From NCBI RefSeq assembly GCF_900109165.1, contig NZ_FNZF01000006.1, forward strand, positions 19,124 to 83,123: a stretch of DNA of 64,000 bases, given 5' to 3'. The notes below the pieces were generated by a model. It saw only the letters and a program-made list of their open reading frames with translations, was not told where the DNA came from and did no database searches. Shown here one piece after another: positions 33,613 to 42,133 of this stretch (the first letter of the stretch is position 1; each line of letters starts with the position of its first letter). This DNA is from Bhargavaea ginsengi (GTDB taxonomy: Bacteria; Bacillota; Bacilli; Bacillales_A; Planococcaceae). Made by a program: the position numbers and the translations under genes.

Positions 33613-35181
33613 TTATTTTTTGGAGCGCTCCACTTTTTCTTTTTTCGACAGGTTCTCAAGTCTCTGGAACCGGTTAAGGTCCCGCTTGCGAATCGGCAAA
33701 GGTTCTCTTTTCAGCAAAATGATCATCGAGAACATCAGCATGATGAGGATGATACCGAATGGCAGAGCCGAGGCGAGCGATGCGGTCTCCAGTCCATTGA
33801 TACCTCCTGTGAAGAGGAGTACGCCTGCGATGGAGCCCATCAGAACGCCCCAGATCAGCTTGGCAGGCATCTTTGGATTCAGTGAACCGCCGGAAGTCAT
33901 GCTCGCCAGGATGTATGTAGCGGAGTCGGCAGATGTCACGATGAAGGTGAAAATCAGCAGGATGGCAAGGACTGAAAGAAGGCCTGAGAACGGCAGAGTC
34001 TGCTCGAACGTCGTAAACAGGGCAGATGTCACGTCCTGGTTGACCATCTCCGCGATGTTCGTTCCGTTGTTCAGGTCACTGTAGATTGCTGTGCCCCCGA
34101 ACACCGCCATCCAGAACATAGCGATGGCAGGCGGGATGATCAGTGTGCCGATAATGAATTCCCTGATAGTCCGGCCACGCGACACACGTGCGACAAATGC
34201 ACCGATGAACGGCGACCAGGCCATAACCCATGCCCAGTAGAATACGGTCCATTCCTGGACCCAAAGCCTGTCCTTATAAGGCTCAAGCCGCAGGCTGTAC
34301 TGAACAAAGTTCGTGATGTAGTCACCGAGCCCGACAACAAAGGTTTCAAGGATAAAGACAGTCGGTCCTGCAAAGAAGGTGAACAGCAGGAGGCCAAGGG
34401 CAAGCCCTAGGTTGAGGTTGCTGAGATAACGGATACCTTTGTGCAATCCGGTCGTCGATGACAACAGATAAGCGACCATCATGACCGCGATGATGCCGAG
34501 CTGGACATATGGAGAAATCTCAATGCCGGCGACAGCGTTTAGTCCGCCGTTCATCTGGAGTACACCCAATCCGATTGATGTAGCCATCCCCATGATTGTC
34601 GCAATCACGGCAAGGATGTCAATCGTGTTCTTGACCGGTTTCGACGATCCGACAATCGGCTCTAGGGCAGTTGAGATAAGACCGGTTTTCTTCTTGCGGA
34701 ACTGGAGGAAAGCGATAACAAGTCCGGTGAGCGTAAACATGACCCACTGATGCATGCCCCAGTGGAACATTGAGTAGCCCATGGCATTGCGGGCGGTTTC
34801 TTCAGTCATCGGTTCCAGGTCTTCAAAAGCCGGATTGAACATATGGCTCATCGGCTCGGCTACGCCCCAGAAGACAAGCCCGGCACCAAAGCCGGCCGAA
34901 AACAGCATGGCAGTCCAGGTGAAAAATGAGAACTCGGGTTTTTCATCTTCTGCACCGAGACGGATACTGCCGTATTTACTGATTGCGATTCCCAATAAGA
35001 ATACGATAAAGATAAAGACGGCCAGCAGATAGAACCAGCTGAATGTATCAATGGTGAAATCGTAGATCACGGTGGCGACCGATGCAAATCCATCCGGCAC
35101 GACGGCTCCGATGACAACCAGAGCAAGAATAAATAATGCAGATACAACAAACACTGGATTTTTCCAATTTGATCTGTCCAT
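33613..35181 (-). CDS. BCCT family osmolyte transporter, OpuD-like, with altered Trp box
   Basis: A 522-residue transporter with 12 spans of the betaine/choline/carnitine family. FSAGFGAGLVFWGVAEP matches the glycine-rich segment of sodium-coupled members, and SRGRTIREF follows TM8 as in OpuD/BetP. In TM4 FHWGMHQWVMF keeps both Trp residues of the substrate box but has Phe for the usual Tyr; in TM8 the YWAWVMAW stretch has Val where betaine carriers usually have the second Trp of WW. The box is thus incomplete and the substrate may not be glycine betaine. A sigma-B-like promoter candidate lies upstream. Confidence 0.88.
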   Translation of the reverse strand: MDRSNWKNPVFVVSALFILALVVIGAVVPDGFASVATVIYDFTIDTFSWFYLLAVFIFIVFLLGIAISKYGSIRLGAEDEKPEFSFFTWTAMLFSAGFGAGLVFWGVAEPMSHMFNPAFEDLEPMTEETARNAMGYSMFHWGMHQWVMFTLTGLVIAFLQFRKKKTGLISTALEPIVGSSKPVKNTIDILAVIATIMGMATSIGLGVLQMNGGLNAVAGIEISPYVQLGIIAVMMVAYLLSSTTGLHKGIRYLSNLNLGLALGLLLFTFFAGPTVFILETFVVGLGDYITNFVQYSLRLEPYKDRLWVQEWTVFYWAWVMAWSPFIGAFVARVSRGRTIREFIIGTLIIPPAIAMFWMAVFGGTAIYSDLNNGTNIAEMVNQDVTSALFTTFEQTLPFSGLLSVLAILLIFTFIVTSADSATYILASMTSGGSLNPKMPAKLIWGVLMGSIAGVLLFTGGINGLETASLASALPFGIILIMLMFSMIILLKREPLPIRKRDLNRFQRLENLSKKEKVERSKK

Positions 35182-35233
35182 GTTCCTCTCCTTCAGAAAT
35201 TGTTTTATTATGTATTATCGACATAATAGATGT

Positions 35234-35258
35234 ATACCCGAGGGTAACGAAGATGAAC
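35234..35258 (-). promoter_or_regulatory. Possible sigma-B-type promoter of the BCCT gene
   Basis: Minus strand GTTCAT (35258-35253), 13-base spacer, GGGTAT (35239-35234). The -10 is exact, the -35 has one or two deviations. Confidence 0.42.
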
Positions 35259-35347
35259 GGGGTCTTCAAGGCTAAAACGGAAATTGACGGAAAAGTTAGG
35301 TCTAATTGACTAGGTGTTTTCGGAAAAAATAGAAAGGAGAGGTTAAA

Positions 35348-36049
35348 TTGAAACTTGACCATGCAGTTTATTTCAGCAATCAGACGCCCGAAGAGGATGC
35401 AAGAGCATGGAAGGAGCGGGGGATGAACGGTGCTCCGGGCGGAAGTCATGAGCAGTGGGGAACTCAGAATGCGCTTTACTACGTGCGGAATGCCTATATT
35501 GAAGCGTTGTCCGTTGAGAAGCCGGAAATCGCACAGACGACCCTTCAGCCCTTGGCGCGACTGCTGACCCATGACATGAAGCATTATGGACCCGGCTGGG
35601 GAACAATCTGTCTGCGCCCGGGTAATTTGTATCAGTTTGAAAAGCGATTAAATGAGCGTGGATACAAGACGACAGGCGTGCAGGAGGCATCCAGGCGGAC
35701 TGCTTCGGGCAGCCTGCTCGAATGGAAACTGCTCTTCATCGACGAGGAGATCGGTGATGCTCTGCCGAATCCATTCTTTATCGACTGGGGCATGGAGGAT
35801 GAGGTGCGTATGCAGCAACTGCTTGATGCAGGCACGATGCCGGAGGAAAACCTGTCGCATTGCCTGGAAGAAGTTGTTTTCAGCGTCCGGGATCCGCAAG
35901 CAACCGCACTCCGATGGGCAGAGATGCTCGGAACCAGCCGGCCGGAGAACAACCGGCTTACACTCGGGAATGCAGAAATTGTCTTTACACTGGGCGAAGG
36001 GCCGGAACGGCTCTCGGATGTCCGCATCTCACGCGACGGCATGCACTGA
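35348..36049 (+). CDS. VOC-superfamily (glyoxalase-like) protein
   Basis: A 233-residue soluble protein with the Glyoxalase_3-like pattern: it starts KLDHAVYF, the usual first strand of a VOC module with a metal-ligand His, and contains a second half with HCLEEVVFSVRDPQATALRWAEML as another betaalphabeta unit. Enzymatic role unknown. TTG start at 35348, five bases after AAAGGAGAGG. Divergent from the BCCT gene; followed closely by hflX, with a possible separate promoter for the latter. Confidence 0.8.
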   Translation: MKLDHAVYFSNQTPEEDARAWKERGMNGAPGGSHEQWGTQNALYYVRNAYIEALSVEKPEIAQTTLQPLARLLTHDMKHYGPGWGTICLRPGNLYQFEKRLNERGYKTTGVQEASRRTASGSLLEWKLLFIDEEIGDALPNPFFIDWGMEDEVRMQQLLDAGTMPEENLSHCLEEVVFSVRDPQATALRWAEMLGTSRPENNRLTLGNAEIVFTLGEGPERLSDVRISRDGMH

Positions 36050-36103
36050 AGTGCTCCAGGACGGGTATACTTAGAGCAGGCAGCAATTACTGGAGGGGTT
36101 TTT

Positions 36104-37387
36104 ATGGAACAAAGAATAGAACGCGCGGTGCTGGTCGGCGTCCGTCTCGACGACGATGGGCAATTTGATTATTCGATGGAGGAACTGGCCAGCCTGGCAC
36201 AGGCCTGCGGCGTAGAAGTGTCGGGCACGGTCACCCAAAATCTCGAGCGTCCGAATCCGAGCCACTATATCGGATCGGGGAAGGTGAAGGAGATCCTCAT
36301 GTTCCATGATGAGACGGATTCCAATCTTGTCATCTTCAATGATGAACTGTCTCCATCGCAGATCCGCAACCTCGAAACGGAGCTCGATACTAAGGTGATC
36401 GACCGGACGATGCTGATCCTGGATATTTTTGCGAGAAGGGCGAAGACACGGGAAGCGCAATTGCAGGTTGAGCTGGCTCAGCTGCAGTACATGCTTCCGC
36501 GACTTGTCGGCCTCCGGGCCTCGCTCAGCCGGCAGGCGGGTTCGACAGGCGGCGGCGTGGCGACGCGGGGTCCCGGTGAGACGAAGCTTGAACTTGACCG
36601 CCGGAGAATCGAGGATCAGATTGCACGCCTCCGCCGTGAACTGGAATCGGTGAAGAGCCACCGGGAGACGCAGCGGAAGCGGCGGGTAAAGCGTGATGTG
36701 CCGGTCGTCTCGCTTGTCGGCTACACGAATGCGGGCAAATCGACGATCATGAACGCCATGCTTGCCGGCATCGGGGACGGGGCGGGCAGGCATGTGCTCG
36801 AGCAGGACATGCTGTTTGCAACGCTGGATACCTCGGTTAGGAATATCCAGCTGCAGGATAACCGTGAGTTCCTTCTGACTGATACAGTCGGATTCGTCGG
36901 CAAACTGCCCCATCATCTCGTGAAGGCTTTCCGTTCGACACTCGAGGAGGCGGCGGATGCCGACGTGCTCCTGCATGTCGTCGATGTGTCCCACCCGGAG
37001 CACCGCTACATGATGGACGTCACCGAGGACACGCTTGCGGACATCGGCATCGAAGGTATACCGGAAATCCAGGTTTACAATAAGTCCGACCTGGCAGGCC
37101 TGGAGCATCCCCGAAAGCAGGGGGACGGCATCTGGATCTCGGCCAAGCAATCTGATGATATCTCAGTGTTATTGGAAATGATCGCTTCAAAAATATTCGG
37201 TGACCAGGTACGGGTCAACCTGCTGATCCCATTTGGCCGGGGGGATATCGTCTCTTATCTGAATGAGCATGCAGATGTGAAGGAAACCGAGTACACGGAA
37301 GATGGCACTCTCATCGATGTAGAACTGAGGGAAGCCGACCGGGAACGCTTTAGTGAATTCATCGCTCCGCCAGAGACGGCAGAATGA
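36104..37387 (+). CDS. hflX: GTPase HflX
   Basis: A 427-residue ribosome-associated GTPase that splits stalled or heat-damaged 70S ribosomes. The N-terminal HflX domain (about residues 5-195, with GSGKVKEI and a coiled segment ending in RGPGETKLE) precedes the G domain: G1 GYTNAGKST, G2 region with FATLDTSVR, G3 DTVGF, G4 NKSD and G5 ISAK. RBS TGGAGGGG before the ATG. Ends at a bidirectional terminator facing the peptide-binding protein gene. Confidence 0.94.
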   Translation: MEQRIERAVLVGVRLDDDGQFDYSMEELASLAQACGVEVSGTVTQNLERPNPSHYIGSGKVKEILMFHDETDSNLVIFNDELSPSQIRNLETELDTKVIDRTMLILDIFARRAKTREAQLQVELAQLQYMLPRLVGLRASLSRQAGSTGGGVATRGPGETKLELDRRRIEDQIARLRRELESVKSHRETQRKRRVKRDVPVVSLVGYTNAGKSTIMNAMLAGIGDGAGRHVLEQDMLFATLDTSVRNIQLQDNREFLLTDTVGFVGKLPHHLVKAFRSTLEEAADADVLLHVVDVSHPEHRYMMDVTEDTLADIGIEGIPEIQVYNKSDLAGLEHPRKQGDGIWISAKQSDDISVLLEMIASKIFGDQVRVNLLIPFGRGDIVSYLNEHADVKETEYTEDGTLIDVELREADRERFSEFIAPPETAE

Positions 37388-37406
37388 TTCTCGATATCTT
37401 CATCAA

Positions 37407-37446
37407 CAAAAAACTCCCTGCCGCAAAGGCGGAAGGGAGTTTTTTC
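37407..37446. terminator. Bidirectional terminator between hflX and the binding-protein gene
   Basis: AAAACTCCCT / AGGGAGTTTT stem with A-run and T-run; an inner CCGC/GCGG extends it. Confidence 0.85.
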
Positions 37447-37451
37447 AGGGA

Positions 37452-39050
37452 TTACTCTGAAAGGGTCACGTCTTTCAGCTGATAGTAGCCGCTGGCATCG
37501 ACGCTGAACCCTTCAACATTGTTGGCAACACCGGTCAGGTACTCCTGGTGGTGAATGTAGGAGATCGGAGTTTCTTCAATCAGGATCTGCTGTAGCTGGT
37601 CGTAGATCTCTTTGCGCTTCGCTTCATCGATTTCTGCGCGGCCGGCATCCAGAAGCTTGTCGACTTCAGGATTGCCGTAGAATGCCTTGTTTGCTCCTGT
37701 TCCTTTTTGTGTCGAATGGAAGAGGGAGTAGAGTCCGTTGTCAGCGTCACCGGTCGCGTTGGACCAGCCCAGCTGGTACATGTCCTGGTCTCCGGCTGTC
37801 AGGGTCTCCAGATAGGAGCCGAACTCCATCTGCTCGACTTTGACGTCGATGTTCAGTTCCTTGAGCTTCTGCTGGAGGAGGACAGCGATATCGATCCGCT
37901 GCGGGTTATCATTGGTGATGATGGTCGTCTCGAAGCCGTCGCCGTATCCGGCTTCTTCAAGGAGTTTTTTCGCTTCTTCCGGATTGTATCCGAGGCCTTT
38001 GATGTTTTTATCATAAGCGAAGGTGCCAGGGGATAGCGGACCGTGGGCAGGAACGCCATAACCTTCATAGATGCCGTTTACGATCTCTTCGTTGTCGATC
38101 ATCATCGAGATGGCCTGACGGACGCGGACATCGTTGAACGGTTCTTTTTCTGTGTTGAATCCGACAAACGACAAGGCGCGGGAAAGCTGCTTGTTGACGG
38201 TTCCGTAATCGCCGCCTTCAATCTGTGCCACTTCGTTCGGCTGGAGCGGGTCGATAATATGGGCATTGCCGGTTTCGAGTTCTGCAAGGCGTGTCGCGCT
38301 TTCCGGAATGACCTTGAATGTAACGGAGTCCACTTTAGGCGCGTCGTTCCAGTAGTCTTCGTTTTTCGCGAGTTTGACGGCAACACCCGGATCCCAGCTT
38401 TCGAATTTGAAGAAACCGGTGCCGACCGGGTGTTGGTTAATGGCAGAGCCCGGCTCTTCACCATTTTCCATCGCGGCATAGTCCTCATCGATCAGTTTAG
38501 GGCTGATGATGGCACCGCCGGAGTGGGACAGGTGGGAGAGGAGCGGCGAGAACGGATAAGCCGTTTTGATCTGTACAGTGTGGTCATCGATGACTTCCAC
38601 ACTCTCAAGCATTTCATACAGATAGGCTTTCCCGGATGCCACTTTCGGGTCGCGTACACGGTCGAAGGTCTTCTTGACCGCTTCAGCGGTGAAATCTGTT
38701 CCGTCGTGGAATTTCACTCCTTCACGGAGCTTGAACTCCCACGTCGTCTCATCGATCGTTTTCCACTCTGTCGCCAGGCTTGGAACGATTTCATTTTCGT
38801 CGTTCAGTTCGACAAGCGTGTCGAAAAGATTGTTATGGATATTGTTGGACGGAACATCGTTCGAGCCCTGAGGATCCAGTGTCGAGGCATCCGACAGAAC
38901 CGCCAGAATCAGGTCTCCGCCGGCTGCCGTGCCGCCTTCTCCTGAGCTGCTGTCATCACCGGCGTCATCTTGGCTGCCGCCGGCACATGCTGCAAGGAAC
39001 ATGGACAGCACGAGGGTGAGGATCAGGAGCAGTTTTGTGTTTTTTCTCAT
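37452..39050 (-). CDS. Peptide ABC transporter substrate-binding lipoprotein, copy 1
   Basis: A 532-residue SBP_bac_5 (DppA/OppA/GsiB class) lipoprotein: signal with lipobox LAAC (Cys22), an acidic Gly/Ser linker, then the mature fold with FKLREGVKFHDGTDFTAEAV, NPVGTGFFKFESW-like HPVGTGFFKFESWD and NDVRVRQAISMMID. It captures oligopeptides, dipeptides or glutathione for the downstream permease. Very similar to the neighbouring gene 39267-40901, so the two come from a tandem duplication. Its own sigma-A promoter overlaps a CodY-like box. RBS AAAGGGGG. Confidence 0.9.
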   Translation of the reverse strand: MRKNTKLLLILTLVLSMFLAACAGGSQDDAGDDSSSGEGGTAAGGDLILAVLSDASTLDPQGSNDVPSNNIHNNLFDTLVELNDENEIVPSLATEWKTIDETTWEFKLREGVKFHDGTDFTAEAVKKTFDRVRDPKVASGKAYLYEMLESVEVIDDHTVQIKTAYPFSPLLSHLSHSGGAIISPKLIDEDYAAMENGEEPGSAINQHPVGTGFFKFESWDPGVAVKLAKNEDYWNDAPKVDSVTFKVIPESATRLAELETGNAHIIDPLQPNEVAQIEGGDYGTVNKQLSRALSFVGFNTEKEPFNDVRVRQAISMMIDNEEIVNGIYEGYGVPAHGPLSPGTFAYDKNIKGLGYNPEEAKKLLEEAGYGDGFETTIITNDNPQRIDIAVLLQQKLKELNIDVKVEQMEFGSYLETLTAGDQDMYQLGWSNATGDADNGLYSLFHSTQKGTGANKAFYGNPEVDKLLDAGRAEIDEAKRKEIYDQLQQILIEETPISYIHHQEYLTGVANNVEGFSVDASGYYQLKDVTLSE

Positions 39051-39091
39051 GTTGTTTCCCCCTTTGTCATCGCTTTTTATCGTTAAATGCG

Positions 39092-39106
39092 ATATTTCTG
39101 AAATAT
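39092..39106. promoter_or_regulatory. CodY-like box at the promoter of binding protein 1
   Basis: ATATTTCTGAAATAT is a perfect palindrome and matches 11 of 15 positions of the CodY consensus AATTTTCWGAAAATT. It overlaps and follows the -10 box. Confidence 0.5.
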
Positions 39107-39130
39107 ATCACACAAACCTGACGGGAACAA
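39102..39130 (-). promoter_or_regulatory. Sigma-A promoter of binding protein 1
   Basis: Minus strand TTGTTC (39130-39125), 17-base spacer, TATATT (39107-39102). Confidence 0.7.
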
Positions 39131-39226
39131 TAGAGATTCAACAGCTAAAAATTCCTGAAAATATGGACAGCGTTTTCAAAGCTATAAAGAGTCTGGCTTC
39201 TTCCTTTTTAAAAAATTACAAACACA

Positions 39227-39259
39227 AAAGAGCCCTCCCGCAAAAGTGGGAGGGCTCTC
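39227..39259 (-). terminator. Terminator of binding protein 2
   Basis: Minus-strand stem AGAGCCCTCCC / GGGAGGGCTCT then TTTTGTG. Confidence 0.9.
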
Positions 39260-39266
39260 GTCCGGA

Positions 39267-40901
39267 TTACTCGGACAGTGTAACGTTCTTCAGCTGGTAG
39301 ATACCGGATGTGTCGATATCGAAGCCTTCGACGCCGTTAGCAAGACCTGTCAGGTACTCCTGGTGGTGGATATAAACCATTGGCGCGTCTTCGATCAGAT
39401 GCTCCTGGACCTTGTTGTAGATCTCAGTACGGGCATCAGGATCGGTTTCCTGACGGCCTTCGTCAAGAAGTTTGTCGACTTCAGGGTTCTCGTAGAACGA
39501 GCGGTTGCCCGGGTCGCCCTTCTGGGACGAGTGGAAGAGGGCATACATGCCGTAGTCCGCGTCGCCTGTCGGGTTGGACCATCCGAGGATGAACATGTCA
39601 TGTTCGCCTGCAGCCGTCTGGTCGAGGTACGTACCGAATTCCATCTGTTCAATCTGGACATCGATGCCTACCGCTTTCAGCTCCTGCTGGAGAAGGACTG
39701 CTGCGTCGACACGCTGCGGGTTGTCGTTTGTCCAGATAGTTGTGGAGAAGCCGTCAGCATAGCCTGCTTCTTCAAGCAGCTTTTTCGCTTCTTCAACGTT
39801 GTACTCAAGTGGCTTTGCGTCTTCATTGTAACCGAAGATACCAGGCGCCAGAGGGCCTTTTGCCGGGATACCGAATCCTTCGTAAACACCGGAGATGATG
39901 TCATCCTTGTTTACAAGCATCGAGATCGCCTGACGTACGCGGACGTCGTTGAATGGCTCTTTTTCTGTGTTGAAGCCGATGTACGAGAGGCTCGAGGATG
40001 GCTTCTGGTGTACCGTTCCGTTGCCGGAGTCATTGATCTGCTGAACTTCGTTCGGCTGAACCGGGTCGATGATGTGAGCGTTGCCCGTTTCGAGCTCTGC
40101 CACACGAGTCGCCGCTTCAGGGACGACCTTGAATGTGACTGAGTCGACCTTAGCCGGTTCGTTCCAGTAGTCTTCGTTCTTCGTGAGCTTGATCTCAGAG
40201 CCCGGGTTCCAGCTTTCAAACTTGAAGTAGCCGGTGCCTACTGGGTTCTCGGAGATGACGGAGCCAGGCTCTTCGCCGTTCTCCATTGCCGCATAGTCCT
40301 CATCGATGGACTTAGGGCTGATGATGCTGCCGCCATTATGGGACAGGTGAGCAAGGAGTGGTGCGAACGGATACGCTGTCTTGATCTGGACAGTGTAGTC
40401 ATCCACAACATCCACGCTCTCGATCATTTCAAAGAGGAAGAAGCGAGGCGATGCGATTTCAGGATCGCGTACGCGGTCAAGGCTTTTCTTGACTGCATCA
40501 GCGGTGAATGCTTCACCGTCATGGAAGGTAACGCCTTCCTGGAGTTTGAATTCCCAAGTTGTATCGTCGATTGCGTTCCATTCCGTCGCGAGGCCAGGCT
40601 CGATTTCGTTGTCGTCGTTACGGTTGACGAGTGTTTCGAAAATATTGGCCTGGATGTTAGAGGACGGAACATCGTTCGATCCTGCCGGGTCAAGAGAAGA
40701 AGCATCGGAAAGGACAGCAAGGATCAGGTCTCCGCCTTCGCCGCCACCATCAGTGGTGCCTTCTTCGCCTTGGTTGCCATCGTCTTTGCCGCTGTCGCTG
40801 TCGGAAGCGCTATCATCTCCGCCGCCGGCACATGCCGCGAGGAACATGGAGACGACGAGCAGCAAGATCAAGAGCAACAAAGAGCTGCGCTTATTCTTCA
40901 T
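39267..40901 (-). CDS. Peptide ABC transporter substrate-binding lipoprotein, copy 2
   Basis: A 544-residue SBP_bac_5 lipoprotein, lipobox LAAC (Cys24), with a longer Asp/Ser/Gly linker than copy 1 but otherwise near-parallel over the full length (shared C-terminal YIHHQEYLTG, VEGF, YQLK, VTLSE). Start at the ATG at 40901 after GGGGGAGAAA. It has its own promoter with a CodY-like palindrome and its own terminator, so the two copies can be expressed at different levels. Divergent from the permease-ATPase operon they serve. Confidence 0.9.
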   Translation of the reverse strand: MKNKRSSLLLLILLLVVSMFLAACAGGGDDSASDSDSGKDDGNQGEEGTTDGGGEGGDLILAVLSDASSLDPAGSNDVPSSNIQANIFETLVNRNDDNEIEPGLATEWNAIDDTTWEFKLQEGVTFHDGEAFTADAVKKSLDRVRDPEIASPRFFLFEMIESVDVVDDYTVQIKTAYPFAPLLAHLSHNGGSIISPKSIDEDYAAMENGEEPGSVISENPVGTGYFKFESWNPGSEIKLTKNEDYWNEPAKVDSVTFKVVPEAATRVAELETGNAHIIDPVQPNEVQQINDSGNGTVHQKPSSSLSYIGFNTEKEPFNDVRVRQAISMLVNKDDIISGVYEGFGIPAKGPLAPGIFGYNEDAKPLEYNVEEAKKLLEEAGYADGFSTTIWTNDNPQRVDAAVLLQQELKAVGIDVQIEQMEFGTYLDQTAAGEHDMFILGWSNPTGDADYGMYALFHSSQKGDPGNRSFYENPEVDKLLDEGRQETDPDARTEIYNKVQEHLIEDAPMVYIHHQEYLTGLANGVEGFDIDTSGIYQLKNVTLSE

Positions 40902-40947
40902 GTAATTTCTCCCCCTATTATGTTTTTGATATTGCGCAATCGACCGC

Positions 40948-40962
40948 AATATTCAGAAAGAA
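40948..40962. promoter_or_regulatory. CodY-like box at the promoter of binding protein 2
   Basis: AATATTCAGAAAGAA matches 11 of 15 CodY consensus positions and is part of a dyad ATATTC-AGAAA-GAATAT just past the -10 box, the same place as in copy 1. Confidence 0.5.
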
Positions 40963-40989
40963 TATACCATACCAAATTGTTGAAGACAA
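40961..40989 (-). promoter_or_regulatory. Sigma-A promoter of binding protein 2
   Basis: Minus strand TTGTCT (40989-40984), 17-base spacer, TATATT (40966-40961). The 323-base gap 40902-41224 holds this promoter, the CodY-like box and, closer to the permease, AT-rich sequence in which I could not fix a plus-strand promoter. Confidence 0.75.
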
Positions 40990-41224
40990 TAGTTGTTCTA
41001 AGAAAACGCTGAAGGTTCGTGCCATACATGTACAGTGCCGCCGATGCTTCACTCTGATAGTGCAAAAAAGACAATTTGAAAGTATACCAATTTGCCTTTC
41101 TTTTTATACTTTTCCGTCATTAAATATAAAGTGTCGAATTTGCATTATTCATGTTAAACTATCGATTAGTGTAATTGAGAAAAAGGCGGCATCCGAATGC
41201 CGTCCTGGGGAAAGAGGGATCAAT

Positions 41225-42118
41225 ATGTCTGAGCAAACAGCCGGAGCCTCCAAGAGTGAAAGGGCTTACAATCCTCGCCTCGAACTTTATAAAGGCTTTT
41301 GGAAGCGATTCAAAAAGAACAAATCGGCTCTTGTTGGCGGAATTGTTGTGCTGTTTTTCATTTTCCTGGCCATTTTCGGGCCGATGCTGGTCAGCACCGA
41401 CCCGAACGCCACGGATATCACCAATAAGCTGCAGCCTCCATCCGCGGAAAACTGGTTCGGAACGGATAACTACGGTCGTGATATTTTCTCGCGGATTATC
41501 CACGGGACAGGCCTTACCCTGATCGTCGGGTTTGTCTCTGTCATGATCGGCGGAATCATCGGTGTCCTGTTCGGGATTGTCGCCGGCTATTACGGCGGCA
41601 GGATCGATACGATTATTATGCGTATCATGGACATTCTTCTCGCCTTCCCGGGGATTCTCCTCGCTCTTGCGATTGTGAGTGTCCTGGGCGGCAGTATCCA
41701 GAATATGATCATCGCGATCGGGATTTTCTCGATCCCGGCATTTGCCCGGATCGTTCGCGGATCGACCTTGTCTGTCCGCCGCCTTGAGTACATCGACGCC
41801 ATGAGGGCGCTCGGTGCATCCGACTTCCGGATCATCTTCAAGCATGTCCTGCCTAACGTCCTGTCGCCGATCATTGTCCAGGCGACGCTCAGGATCGCGA
41901 CCGCGGTCCTGACTGCAGCCGGCCTGTCGTTCCTCGGCCTCGGTGCGCAGCCGCCGACACCTGAGTGGGGCGCCATGCTTTCTGCCGGACGTTCGTACAT
42001 GGCGGAGTCGCCGCACATGATTCTAATTCCGGGGATTGCCATCGTCCTCGTCGTTCTTGCATTCAATATCTTCGGTGACGGGCTGCGCGATGCGCTTGAC
42101 CCGAAAGCGAACAAATAA
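41225..42118 (+). CDS. Peptide ABC transporter permease, DppC/OppC class
   Basis: A 297-residue membrane protein with an OppC_N segment (KRFKKNKSALVGG) and the BPD_transp_1 core of five to six spans. The motif GTDNYGRDIFSRII near residue 78 and the coupling loop DAMRALGASDFRIIFKHVLP are class-typical. With the following DppB-type permease it forms the pore for oligopeptides/dipeptides. Here the C-type gene comes before the B-type gene, the reverse of the usual order. RBS AAGAGGG. First gene of a four-gene operon. Confidence 0.9.
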   Translation: MSEQTAGASKSERAYNPRLELYKGFWKRFKKNKSALVGGIVVLFFIFLAIFGPMLVSTDPNATDITNKLQPPSAENWFGTDNYGRDIFSRIIHGTGLTLIVGFVSVMIGGIIGVLFGIVAGYYGGRIDTIIMRIMDILLAFPGILLALAIVSVLGGSIQNMIIAIGIFSIPAFARIVRGSTLSVRRLEYIDAMRALGASDFRIIFKHVLPNVLSPIIVQATLRIATAVLTAAGLSFLGLGAQPPTPEWGAMLSAGRSYMAESPHMILIPGIAIVLVVLAFNIFGDGLRDALDPKANK

Positions 42119-42133
42119 GGAGGGGGAAGCGAA

